From JBBDWJ01 sp963824095 (lineage in GTDB: Bacteria; Acidobacteriota; Terriglobia; Bryobacterales; UBA6623): a DNA stretch of 64,000 nt. Of this stretch, positions 9,015-17,289 are shown in pieces. Position 1 is the first letter of the stretch; each line of letters starts with the position of its first letter. The translations under genes and the position numbers were made by a program. Under the pieces are notes generated by a model. That model ran no database searches. It was not told where the DNA came from and saw only the letters and a program-made list of their open reading frames with translations. The stretch is taken from positions 1,178,001 to 1,242,000 of the forward strand of contig CAWGNS010000009.1 of the NCBI GenBank assembly GCA_963824095.1, written 5' to 3'.

Positions 9015-9473
9015 ATGTCCGACAACGGAAAACAGCCCGTTATCGTATGCGCGGACGACGACGCCGACGACCGCATGCTCGTGCAGGACGCCTTCGAGGA
9101 AGCCGGCATGAGCGAGCTCTTGAGATTCGTCGAGGATGGCGAGCAATTGCTCGACTACCTGACGCACCAGAACGGGTTCACGGCCGACAACGCGCCGCGG
9201 CCCGACGTGATTTTGCTCGACCTCAACATGCCCCGCAAAGACGGACGCGAAGCCTTGGCGGAGATCAAGCGCGACGCAAGTTTACGGCGCATTCCGGTGA
9301 TTGTCCTCACGACGTCCAAAGCGATTGAGGACGTCAGTAAAAGCTACGACCTGGGCGCCAGTGGTTTCATCACCAAGCCTGTGAGTTACGAAGGACTCGT
9401 TGATGCTGCAAGAATACTCCGAAAGTACTGGTTTGAAATTGCAGAGTTGCCTTCCCCCCGCAACGGAATCTGA
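9015..9473 (+). CDS. Single-domain response regulator (Rcp1/CheY-like)
   Basis: 152 residues, a receiver domain only. The acidic pocket is CADDDADD (about 12-19), the phospho-acceptor is Asp69 in VILLDLNMP, the signalling threonine lies in VLTTSK, and the lysine is in FITKPV. ATG 9015 gives MSDNGKQPV; the frame is open upstream to 8877 but overlaps the kinase. No output domain, so it is a phosphorelay intermediate or acts by protein contact. Receivers of this Rcp1 form typically partner with phytochrome-type kinases like the one upstream. Confidence 0.93.
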   Translation: MSDNGKQPVIVCADDDADDRMLVQDAFEEAGMSELLRFVEDGEQLLDYLTHQNGFTADNAPRPDVILLDLNMPRKDGREALAEIKRDASLRRIPVIVLTTSKAIEDVSKSYDLGASGFITKPVSYEGLVDAARILRKYWFEIAELPSPRNGI

Positions 9474-10593
9474 GGCTGTGCCCAAAGCGGTTGCGATTCT
9501 GTTAGTCGAGGATGACGAGGACGATTACCTCATCACGCGCGACCTGCTGTCCGATGTCGAAGGCGTTGCCTATGACGTGACCTGGGTCACCGACTACGAC
9601 CGCGGTTTGGCCGAGATGAAGCGCAACGCGCACGACATCTACCTGGTGGATTTCCGGCTGGGAGGCTCGGACGGGTTGGAGCTGATTCGCGAGGCGCGCG
9701 CCGAAAAATGCGTCGGCCCGATCATCCTGCTCACCGGGCAGGGGGACCGCCAGACCGATATCAAGGCGATGCACGCCGGCGCGTCGGACTTCATCACCAA
9801 GGGGCGTATCGACAGCAGTCAACTGGAGCGCTCGATCCGCTACGCGATCGAACAGCACCGCTTGCGCGACGAGCTGGAACGCCACGCCGAGGCGCTGGCG
9901 CGCTCCAATTCGGAGCTGCAGCAGTTCGCCTACGTCGCCTCGCACGATCTGCAGGAGCCGCTGCGCACCATTTCGAGCTACGTGCAACTGCTGGCCCGCC
10001 GCTACAAGAGCCAGCTCGACGGCGATGCCAATGAGTTCATCGGCTTCGCGGTCGAGGGCACCAAGCGGATGCAGAACCTGATCAACGATCTGCTGAGCCT
10101 GTCGCGGGTTGGGACGCGCGGCCGCGAGCTTGCGCCGACCGACTGCGCCGTGGTGCTCCAAGAGAGCCTGGCCAATCTGCAGGCCGCGCTCAACGAGAGC
10201 GGCGCCGAGGTGACCGTCGACCCGCTGCCCACCGTGATGGCCGACAAGCCGCAACTGGCGCAGCTATTCCAGAACCTGGTGGGTAACGCACTCAAGTTTC
10301 ACAGTGGGACCGCACCGAAAATTCACATCTCCTGCCAACCCAACGGCAAGGAGTGCACCATCGCCGTGAAAGACAACGGCATTGGCATCGACCCGCGGCA
10401 CGCCGAGCGCATCTTTCAGGTGTTTCAACGCCTGCACGACCGCGAGAAATACGCCGGCACGGGCATCGGCCTGGCCATCTGCAAAAAGATCGTGGAGCGT
10501 CATGGCGGCCGCATCTGGGTCGAGTCGCAGCCCGGCGAGGGCGCGACGTTCCTCTTCAATCTTGCGAAAGCCGAAGGAGCTGAGACGCAATGA
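9403..10593 (+). CDS. Response regulator-histidine kinase hybrid (receiver at the N-terminus)
   Basis: 396 residues from ATG 9403. An N-terminal receiver (AILLVEDDEDDYL, phospho-acceptor Asp83 in YLVDFRLGG, FITKG) is followed by a HisKA (His181 in ASHDLQEP) and a HATPase (NLVGNALKF, VKDNGIGID, GTGIGLA). The start is ambiguous: ATG 9403 has AAGGA about seven bases upstream but overlaps the previous receiver gene by 71 bp, while GTG 9478 would begin four bases after that gene's stop. Its reversed order (receiver first) suggests a kinase controlled by phosphorylation of its own receiver. The four-base ATGA overlap with the next gene indicates translational coupling. Confidence 0.92.
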   Translation: MLQEYSESTGLKLQSCLPPATESEAVPKAVAILLVEDDEDDYLITRDLLSDVEGVAYDVTWVTDYDRGLAEMKRNAHDIYLVDFRLGGSDGLELIREARAEKCVGPIILLTGQGDRQTDIKAMHAGASDFITKGRIDSSQLERSIRYAIEQHRLRDELERHAEALARSNSELQQFAYVASHDLQEPLRTISSYVQLLARRYKSQLDGDANEFIGFAVEGTKRMQNLINDLLSLSRVGTRGRELAPTDCAVVLQESLANLQAALNESGAEVTVDPLPTVMADKPQLAQLFQNLVGNALKFHSGTAPKIHISCQPNGKECTIAVKDNGIGIDPRHAERIFQVFQRLHDREKYAGTGIGLAICKKIVERHGGRIWVESQPGEGATFLFNLAKAEGAETQ

Positions 10594-11042
10594 GTCAACC
10601 GACGAGCAAACTGGCGGAGATTCTGCTGGTGGAAGACAACCCGGCCGACGTGCGCTTCACGCTGGAGGTGTTGCAGGAAAGCCTGATCAACCACGTCCAC
10701 GTCGCGCGCGACGGGCAGGAGGCGCTCGATTTCATCCACCGGACCGGCAAGTTCAGCAAAGCGCCGAAGCCCGACCTGATCCTGCTCGACCTGAACCTGC
10801 CCAAGGTCGACGGGCGGCAGGTGCTGGCCGAGGTGCGCTCGATGGAAGCGCTCAAGAAAGTGCCGGTGGCGATCATGACCTCTTCGCGCGAGCACGAAGA
10901 CATCGTGAAAGCCGAGACGATGCAGGCGAGCTGCTACATCACCAAGCCGATCGACCCGGAAGAGTTTCTGACGGCGCTGATGGAATCGGGCGGAAAGTTT
11001 CGCGTGGTGGACAGCAACCCGGTCGAAGACCCGGTGCTGTAG
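10590..11042 (+). CDS. Single-domain response regulator (Rcp1/CheY-like)
   Basis: 150 residues. The receiver has VEDNPAD (15-20), phospho-acceptor Asp67 in LILLDLNLP, MTSS and CYITKP. Its ATG overlaps the stop of the hybrid kinase (ATGA), so it is translated with it. Related to the receivers at 9015 and 11342 by shared Rcp1-like LLDLNxP and the absence of an output domain. A strong inverted repeat follows the stop. Confidence 0.94.
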   Translation: MSQPTSKLAEILLVEDNPADVRFTLEVLQESLINHVHVARDGQEALDFIHRTGKFSKAPKPDLILLDLNLPKVDGRQVLAEVRSMEALKKVPVAIMTSSREHEDIVKAETMQASCYITKPIDPEEFLTALMESGGKFRVVDSNPVEDPVL

Positions 11043-11074
11043 GCCCGCGGCGGGACGCGCTGCTTGTGCCCGTC

Positions 11075-11156
11075 GGGGACAGTCACCGTGTTTCGCCCCT
11101 CGAGCGTTCGCGCTGTTTGCAAGGTTCGCACGGCGCGAAACACGGTGACTGTCCCC
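11075..11156. repeat. 22-bp perfect inverted repeat (REP-like hairpin)
   Basis: The arm at 11075-11096 (containing GACAGTCACCGTGTTTCG) is perfectly complementary to 11135-11156, with 38 bases between. It sits between two receiver genes, 33 bp after a stop codon. A decayed relative with GACAGTCA and TTTTTTCGCG arms lies at about 17045-17126. No T-run follows, so it is more likely a repeated palindrome than a simple terminator, though it could attenuate transcription into the last receiver gene. Confidence 0.85.
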
Positions 11157-11341
11157 CGCGAGTCCTCGGGGACTGTCCGCCGCCGGCCCCTGCCGCCCTG
11201 GTATCGACTGGCAGTAGGTAGTAACGTGGCAAAGGGCGGCCGCGACCGCGGCGGATATTGCAGCCGCGGCCGAACAGCGGCCGCGCGGCACGAACAAGAA
11301 CATCTGATCTCGACATCCCCCCGGATAAGAGAGACGCAACC

Positions 11342-11794
<453 letters not shown>

Positions 11795-12108
11795 CGGCCG
11801 CGACGTTCTTCCCATTCAGACGACTCGCGCCTGTTCCAGCGTTGCCACGCGTGGCGGCCCGCGCACCCCACCGACATTCCCTGGTCAGCACGCCCTTCCG
11901 TTCACCCGTCTCAAAGGTGGGAATTGGTCGTGATTATGCACTGGACGCAGACGCGCCGGCCACGGTGCGTTTTGAGCTTGCGAGGGAGTTTGCGGCGCAG
12001 CGTGCGCCGTTTCTGTGCCACTTCTCTGGAGCCGCCGCATGCCTTCCTCCAAGGCCGGCGGATACCCTTCGGTCGGGTTGGGGAAGCGATCCGATCTGTC
12101 GATGAACC
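11795..12108. other. Intergenic, nothing recognised
   Basis: About 310 bp between the last receiver gene and a repeat element. The flanking genes converge here. The short frames do not show coding features. Confidence 0.4.
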
Positions 12109-12288
12109 AGCCCGCTTCTCTCACACAGAATCGGCTGCGAGGCGAGATAAGGCCGCGTCTAATTCGTTGCGCTTGCTTGCCGTGCTCAACGTACTGCCCA
12201 AGTACGCCTCCGCGCGCCAAGCGGCGCGCGCCTCGTACCCACGGCCTTCTCCCGCCTCGCTCCGATTCTGTGTGAGAGACGCGGGCTA
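12109..12288. repeat. 180-bp inverted-repeat element, copy A
   Basis: The ends are imperfect inverted repeats of about 45 bp: the left arm begins at 12109 and contains TCTCACACAGAATCGG, and the right arm ends at 12288 with its complement. The interior holds CGCGCGCCAAGCGGCGCGCG (a perfect small hairpin). The right end is CTAG (12286-12289), where TAG is also the stop codon of the adjacent minus-strand gene. The left end reads CCAG. Other copies: 31931-32115, 52521-52705 and a partial one ending at 56445. Confidence 0.85.
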
Positions 12289-13278
12289 GAAGCCCTGGTT
12301 CTGGAAGACGATTAGGATCGATGCCCTCGATGGGTCCCAATTCACACGATAGGTCGTATCGGGGAACAGGCTCAGCCCGTTCACCGTCAGGCCGACGACC
12401 TGGATGTTCGGTTGGGTGTCTTCCTGGACCACATAGGTGCCTTCGACCAGATCACATACTTGCACCTCGCCGTTCTCATCGGTGTCGTAGACATTGACGG
12501 TGGTCAGCGGATCGGTGACGGTGATCTCCCAATTCTCGAGAGGAGAGAATTCCGCATCCTCCTTCGGCGCGAATTCTTTCCGAATCGTCAAACAGTCGCT
12601 GGGGGCCGGCGGCGGCGCCGTCTCGACGCGGAAGACAGCAGTCTTCGATTCCGAGGGCACGAAGCCGTGCAGACACCGGCCGCCGCATGCGTTGTCGACG
12701 CTTGCCGGGTCTCCCCGAAACTCGTCTAGCGGCGTTACCCAAACCTTGTATGCGCTCCACTTGTTGCTCACATCGAGGAAATCGCCGGGGCAGTTGGGAC
12801 CGGCCAGCCCGACGGTGATGGCTTTGAGATTCCAGTGGCTTTGGTCGATGCCGGTGGGGTGCGTGCCGGAGTGAGAAACGATGACGCCCTGGGAGACTTT
12901 GAACTCGCGGTTGGCGACCGGGTCGGTGCTCAACAGTTGCCTGCCGCTGGGGTCGGTTACCTGGAAGTAGTACTCCCCGCTGCGTAGACCGCGCAACTTT
13001 CCTCTCCCGCGGCGACCGGAACCCACGGCGAGATACGCGGCGCACTTGGAGTCAAACATCTGGTGGTTGACGGGCGTGCCGTCCAGGGTTGCCGTGAAGA
13101 TGCCTCCCTTGTCGCGAGATTTGCCCTTGTTGTCGTGATCCCTTGTGTTGTCTCGGTCGCTTTTGTTGTTGCCGTCACCTCGCTTGGCCTGGTGGTTGTG
13201 CCCCGCTCTAGCGGGCAACGGCAGTGTAGCCCCGAGTAATAGCGCGCAGAGCGTGGCGCGCAGCAGATGCCGCGTCAT
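12286..13278 (-). CDS. Secreted protein with C-terminal Cna-B/SpaA-like domain
   Basis: 330 residues. A signal peptide (MTRHLLRATLCALLLGATLP..ARAG) is followed by a highly charged Asn/Asp/Lys/Arg spacer (about 28-58). The middle region is beta-rich with several cysteines (CPGDF, NACGGRCLHGF). The C-terminal domain from about 230 (CLTIRKEF, NWEITVTDP, GEVQVCDLVEGTYVVQED) resembles the prealbumin-like Cna-B/SpaA folds of surface proteins. ATG 13278 fits the signal peptide. Its TAG stop coincides with the end of repeat copy A. Function unknown; probably exported to the periplasm or surface. Confidence 0.75.
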   Translation of the reverse strand: MTRHLLRATLCALLLGATLPLPARAGHNHQAKRGDGNNKSDRDNTRDHDNKGKSRDKGGIFTATLDGTPVNHQMFDSKCAAYLAVGSGRRGRGKLRGLRSGEYYFQVTDPSGRQLLSTDPVANREFKVSQGVIVSHSGTHPTGIDQSHWNLKAITVGLAGPNCPGDFLDVSNKWSAYKVWVTPLDEFRGDPASVDNACGGRCLHGFVPSESKTAVFRVETAPPPAPSDCLTIRKEFAPKEDAEFSPLENWEITVTDPLTTVNVYDTDENGEVQVCDLVEGTYVVQEDTQPNIQVVGLTVNGLSLFPDTTYRVNWDPSRASILIVFQNQGF

Positions 13279-14006
13279 AGTGACTCCTTCGAGGACGGAT
13301 TTTAGAAGTCACACCGGGGGGAGGTGGAATTCCGAAGGGGGGTAACCCCTTTGCACTGCGCTCGATTGTATGGAGTGTGTAGGTACGTTTCAATCCGCAC
13401 TTGCCCTTAAGCTCTCTTAATACCCACCACCCTTTCCCATGAACATCCTTGCCTGCGACATCCTGGGCGAGGGTTGCCCGGTTGGGTGATGTGGCGCGGA
13501 ATGCCTTCCACGATCATATGGGCCGTTCTCGGCATTGGATCGATGCCTGGAGAGATCACTGAAGGGAGATCAGTCACAGGCACCGAACTTCTCCGATGAA
13601 GCCTTCGGAACGTAGCCTAGCTTACGACTACCCCCCGATAGGTCCGGTGACGTTCCCGAAGATGACACCATCCCGGCGTCGGACGGGGATTTCTTTCTCG
13701 ATCTGACCGCGGCGTCGCCGGGCTCGTTTCCCGGTGCGCCAACAGAAGCCGCCACAAAATTTCGAGAGTGATTCTTCTTCGAGCCGCGTGTTCGTGGCGC
13801 GAGGGCATGTCGGCAATCGCGGCAAGCCGCCAAGAACATGTCGACCGCAGGTCGACACTGCCGGCCGGAGGCCCGCGCCACGCAAGTGACAAATCGACCC
13901 AGTAGGCGGTTTGTCCGCGACTTTTTGCCAGCGGTCTTGTGTAATACGATAGGGCGGCAGCCCGCCGTATCATCCGGCCGGGCCGTCTGATTCGCGCCGT
14001 TTGATC
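13279..14006. other. Divergent intergenic region with a palindromic repeat
   Basis: About 730 bp between two divergently transcribed secreted-protein genes. Frames such as 13617-14033 (minus) cross a repeat and look non-coding. A GTGGCGCG...CGCGCCAC repeat lies at about 13795-13883. No RNA gene seen. Confidence 0.5.
13795..13883. repeat. GTGGCGCG-ended repeat, copy 1
   Basis: The left end is CGTGGCGCGAGGGC and the right end is CCGGCCGGAGGCCCGCGCCA. An internal near-palindrome, GTCGACCGCAGGTCGAC, matches the GGCCGACCTGCAGGTCGGCC core of the copies at 31037-31233 and 44773-44903. Boundaries are approximate. Confidence 0.55.
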
Positions 14007-15266
14007 ATGCCATTCCATTTTGTTCGCCGACAACGTTTTCCGCTATGCGCACTCCGTGCCGTTGGCGTGGTTTTGCTGGGTCTGGCCGTCGTCCCTGGAT
14101 TTGCCGGTGGGCGTGGCGCGTGGGGGCGGCATGTCATCGACGGTTCGTCGCAAGGCGCGGACGGAATTCGGCCCGCCGATGTGAATGGGGATGGCCTCAT
14201 CGATCTGACCACCGGATGGGAAGAGGGCGGCGTGGTGCGCGTCTATCTGAATCCCGGGGCGCAGCGCGCGAAATTTCCCTGGCCCGCTGTCACGGTTGGG
14301 GAAGTACCCTCGCCCGAAGACGCCGTGTTTGCCGACGTGGACGGGGACGGGGTGAGCGACGTCGTCAGCTCGACTGAAGGCGACAGCCGTACCGTTTTCC
14401 TTCATTGGGCGCCGGCCAAGCAGCATTATCTGGACGCCGCGGCCTGGAATACGCAAGCCATCGCCGCGACCCGGGACCGCGAGCGATGGATGTTTGCCTT
14501 GCCGTTCGACGTGGACGGCCGCCATGGCATCGATCTTATTGTCGGGGGCAAGAATGCCGGCGCCCAGATTGGCTGGCTGGAATCGCCCGCGGATCCGCGT
14601 GACGTATCGGCGTGGCTGTGGCATCCGCTCTACGCCGCCGGCTGGATCATGTCGCTGGTCGCGCGCGATATGGATGGCGACGGCGACATGGATATTCTGG
14701 CGTCGGATCGCAAGGGACCGCGGCGGGGCTGCCTGTGGCTCGAAAACCCCGGGCCCGAGGCGGCGGCGAGCGGCCCGTGGGTCGAGCATCGTATCGGCGA
14801 GGTGAACGAGCACGAGGTGATGTTTCTGGACTCCGCCGATATGGACGGCGACGGGCTCGAGGATGTGGTCGTCGCCGTGCGGGAAGGGCCGATCCTGTTC
14901 CATCGGCGAGTGAGCGCCAGGCCCGACCGTTGGCAGACGTATTCGATCGCGATGCCGGAAAACTTCGGGACGGGCAAGGCGGTCGCGGCGGCGGATGTCA
15001 ACCTCGACGGCGCGATCGATCTGGTGTTCACCTGCGAAAACGCGGGGAACGGCAAGTCGGGCGTAGGTTGGTTGTCGTTTCGCAAAGCGCCTACGGACAG
15101 CCACTGGGAGGTTCACGACATCAGCGGACCCGAAGGCATCAAGTTCGACCGGATCGAGTTGCTCGACCTCGATGGAGACGGCGACCTCGACGTGATTACC
15201 TGCGAGGAGCGGGAGAATCTGGGAGTGATTTGGTACGAGAATCCGGGCAGGGAAGGCTCGCGGTAA
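14007..15266 (+). CDS. Exported FG-GAP/VCBS-repeat protein
   Basis: 419 residues from ATG 14007. An N-terminal signal segment (LCALRAVGVVLLGLAVVPGF) is followed by at least six calcium-binding FG-GAP/VCBS loops: DVNGDGLIDL, DVDGDGVSDV, DMDGDGDMDI, DMDGDGLEDV, DVNLDGAIDL and DLDGDGDLDV. These predict a beta-propeller outside the cytoplasm. No catalytic domain is fused to it, so binding or structural roles are likeliest. A TTG two codons earlier (14001) is a possible alternative start. Confidence 0.87.
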   Translation: MPFHFVRRQRFPLCALRAVGVVLLGLAVVPGFAGGRGAWGRHVIDGSSQGADGIRPADVNGDGLIDLTTGWEEGGVVRVYLNPGAQRAKFPWPAVTVGEVPSPEDAVFADVDGDGVSDVVSSTEGDSRTVFLHWAPAKQHYLDAAAWNTQAIAATRDRERWMFALPFDVDGRHGIDLIVGGKNAGAQIGWLESPADPRDVSAWLWHPLYAAGWIMSLVARDMDGDGDMDILASDRKGPRRGCLWLENPGPEAAASGPWVEHRIGEVNEHEVMFLDSADMDGDGLEDVVVAVREGPILFHRRVSARPDRWQTYSIAMPENFGTGKAVAAADVNLDGAIDLVFTCENAGNGKSGVGWLSFRKAPTDSHWEVHDISGPEGIKFDRIELLDLDGDGDLDVITCEERENLGVIWYENPGREGSR

Positions 15267-15406
15267 CGGCGCGCCTGGCGCGAACGGGGGAATGCGGGGT
15301 TTGGGCGGTACCGACGAGTGATTGCACGCCAGGCCCCTGCCTCGTGGCGGCTCGTGTCCCATGGGCGCTCGCAATTTGATGCCGGGATATGCGCTTCGCG
15401 GTTGTT

Positions 15407-16138
15407 TCAAATGCCCGCGTACCAGGCATAATCGCCCGCTTCGAAGAAGCCCTTCAGGGTGTCGGTTACCGTCACGCGGTTGATGTATTTCACGCTCTTG
15501 TAGCCGAGCTGGCGGGGGAGGCGCAGGCGCAGCGGGCCGCCGTGGCCGATGGGGAGCTCGGCGCCGTTCATGGCGTAGGTGAGCAGCGTTTGGGGGTGTA
15601 GCGCTTCAGCGATGTCGATGCTGCTCGACCAGTACTGCTGGATCGAGGAGTAGACGACGTAGCGGGCTTGGGGGAGGATTCCGGCGAGGTCGAGAACATG
15701 GGCCAGGGGTACACCGGTCCACTCGGCGATGAACGACCAGCCTTCTTCGCAGGCCAGATGCGTGATCTGGCTACGCACGGGATAGCCTTTCAGATCGGCC
15801 AGCGAGAACGAAGCGGGGCGCGCGACCAGGCCGTCGACGGCGAGGCGCCAATCGGTGAAGCCTGCGGCGCGCAGCCGTTCGAATTCTTCGTCCTTGGGCG
15901 GAGCGCCGTTGGCGAAGGGCGTTTTCGAGATTGCGCTGCGCGGAAACTCGCGGGCCTGGCTCGGCAGCAGGCGGTGCGAGGCGTAGGTCAGGGTTTCGCC
16001 GGGACCGTAGATGCCGCTCCAGTCGGGCGGGATCAGACCGTAGCGGCCGGCGAGGCGGGCGGCAACGGCGAGGCCGGATGCGCCGGCGGTGGCGGCGAGT
16101 CCGGTGGTGATCAGCTTGCGGCGGGAGAGCTTGCCCAT
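15407..16138 (-). CDS. Exported molybdopterin-dependent oxidoreductase (sulfite-oxidase/MsrP fold)
   Basis: 243 residues from ATG 16138, preceded by an AGGAG site. A twin-arginine signal (SRRKLITTG) directs export with bound cofactor. The oxidoreductase molybdopterin-binding domain carries Cys130 in THLACEEGWSFIAEW, the expected molybdenum ligand, and the C-terminal LRLRLPRQLGYKSVKYI typical of MsrP/YedY-like enzymes. MsrP repairs methionine sulfoxide in the periplasm with a haem partner MsrQ; no msrQ is nearby, so the substrate and electron donor are unknown. Confidence 0.88.
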   Translation of the reverse strand: MGKLSRRKLITTGLAATAGASGLAVAARLAGRYGLIPPDWSGIYGPGETLTYASHRLLPSQAREFPRSAISKTPFANGAPPKDEEFERLRAAGFTDWRLAVDGLVARPASFSLADLKGYPVRSQITHLACEEGWSFIAEWTGVPLAHVLDLAGILPQARYVVYSSIQQYWSSSIDIAEALHPQTLLTYAMNGAELPIGHGGPLRLRLPRQLGYKSVKYINRVTVTDTLKGFFEAGDYAWYAGI

Positions 16139-16276
16139 GGGTGCTCCTGCGATCGCGCTTTGGATTAGACTATTTTCGCAGATAGCGGCGGAGGGGCGCT
16201 CTGCGCTGGGCCGCCGGGTCAACCCAGGGCGCTGCGCCCTCGGCCCAACGGTTTCCGTCGCCGCCGAACCCGGCTC

Positions 16277-16298
16277 GACCGATCAACCGATCAACCGA
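16277..16298. repeat. GATCAACCGATCAACC repeat unit
   Basis: A short direct repeat of GATCAACC identical to the arm of the inverted repeat at 4084-4108. It lies just upstream of the DUF4256 gene. Confidence 0.5.
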
Positions 16299-16323
16299 AT
16301 CGTGAACTGAGGAGGATCGCAAG

Positions 16324-16968
16324 ATGATGCGGATGGCCAAAGCTCCCAAGGGCACACAAGGCAAGGGCTTGAGAGAAGGGGCGGGGAAAGGCCCGGGTTC
16401 AGGCTTGAAAACAGAAGGGCAATTGCCGCCCGCGGAACGGGAGAAACTGCTCGGAGTGTTGCGCGCGCGCTTTGAGAAAAACAGCAATCGTCATGAAGGT
16501 CTTGCTTGGGCGAAAGTACAAGCCAGGCTCGAGGCGAATCCCCAGAAGTTGTGGTCCCTCCAGGAAATGGAACGAACCGGCGGCGAGCCGGATGTGGTTG
16601 GTCAGGATAAGAAGACCGGCAAATACGTCTTTTACGACTGTTCCGCGGAGAGCCCCAAGGGACGCAGGAGTTTCTGTTATGACGGCGAGGCTCTGGAGTC
16701 GAGGAAGGAGCATAAGCCGAAGAATAGTGCCATGGGTATGGCTGCCGCCATGGGGATTGAGCTTCTCACCGAAGAGCAATACCGGGAATTGCAGGAGCTT
16801 GGGGAGTTCGATGCGAAAACGTCGAGCTGGGTGAAGACTCCTGCGAACATCAGGGAACTCGGTGGGGCGCTGTTTTGCGATCGGCGCTTCGACCATGTGT
16901 TCGTGTATCACAACGGCGCGGAGTCTTACTATGCGGCCAGGGGGTTTCGTGGTTGGCTGAGGGTCTGA
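16324..16968 (+). CDS. DUF4256 family protein
   Basis: 214 residues. From about residue 35 the sequence follows the DUF4256 family closely: RARFEKNSNRHEGLAWAKVQ, GGEPDVVGQDKKTGKYVFYD, CSAESPKGRRS and the C-terminal FCDRRFDHVFVYHNGAESYY. No signal peptide. The N-terminal 30 residues are Gly/Lys-rich and less conserved. ATG 16324 follows GAGGA at 16310-16314; ATG 16333 is an alternative. The family has no established function. Confidence 0.85.
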   Translation: MMRMAKAPKGTQGKGLREGAGKGPGSGLKTEGQLPPAEREKLLGVLRARFEKNSNRHEGLAWAKVQARLEANPQKLWSLQEMERTGGEPDVVGQDKKTGKYVFYDCSAESPKGRRSFCYDGEALESRKEHKPKNSAMGMAAAMGIELLTEEQYRELQELGEFDAKTSSWVKTPANIRELGGALFCDRRFDHVFVYHNGAESYYAARGFRGWLRV

Positions 16969-17289
16969 GATTGTGGCCGCTGCCTCGCGTAGCCGCCGGT
17001 GGTCTGTGCGCTGGCGACGTGCCTTGGCGTGCCCTGTGCCCTGGTGACAGTCAGGCTTTTTTCGCGCACGAGGGTGGCCTTGCGTTGGTTGGCGACACAC
17101 GGCGCGAAAATGCGTGACAGTCACCGAGGCGCGAGGCTGTACGGTCGCCACAGGCGCTAGTCCAAACAAGCTCTGGCGCGGGTTTGCCGGGATTGCGGGG
17201 AAAACCGGCGCCTGGAACCTTGCATCCCTGCCACGGATTGGCTAACCTTTCGTTTCATTCCCGATGGAGTCCAGATTCGAAACCATCCC
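16969..17289. other. Intergenic with a decayed palindrome
   Basis: About 320 bp. It holds a degenerate inverted repeat (about 17045-17126; GGTGACAGTCA and GTGACAGTCACC ends) related to the hairpin at 11075-11156, and presumably the promoter of the amine oxidase. Confidence 0.5.

Noticed and set aside
11885..12340. Frames across repeat copy A that could look like a conserved small protein
   Set aside because: The same peptide appears wherever the repeat occurs and in different contexts, so the conservation comes from the DNA repeat.
13617..14033. Minus-strand frame of 138 residues between two secreted-protein genes
   Set aside because: Overlaps a repeat and the start of the FG-GAP gene; composition is not protein-like.
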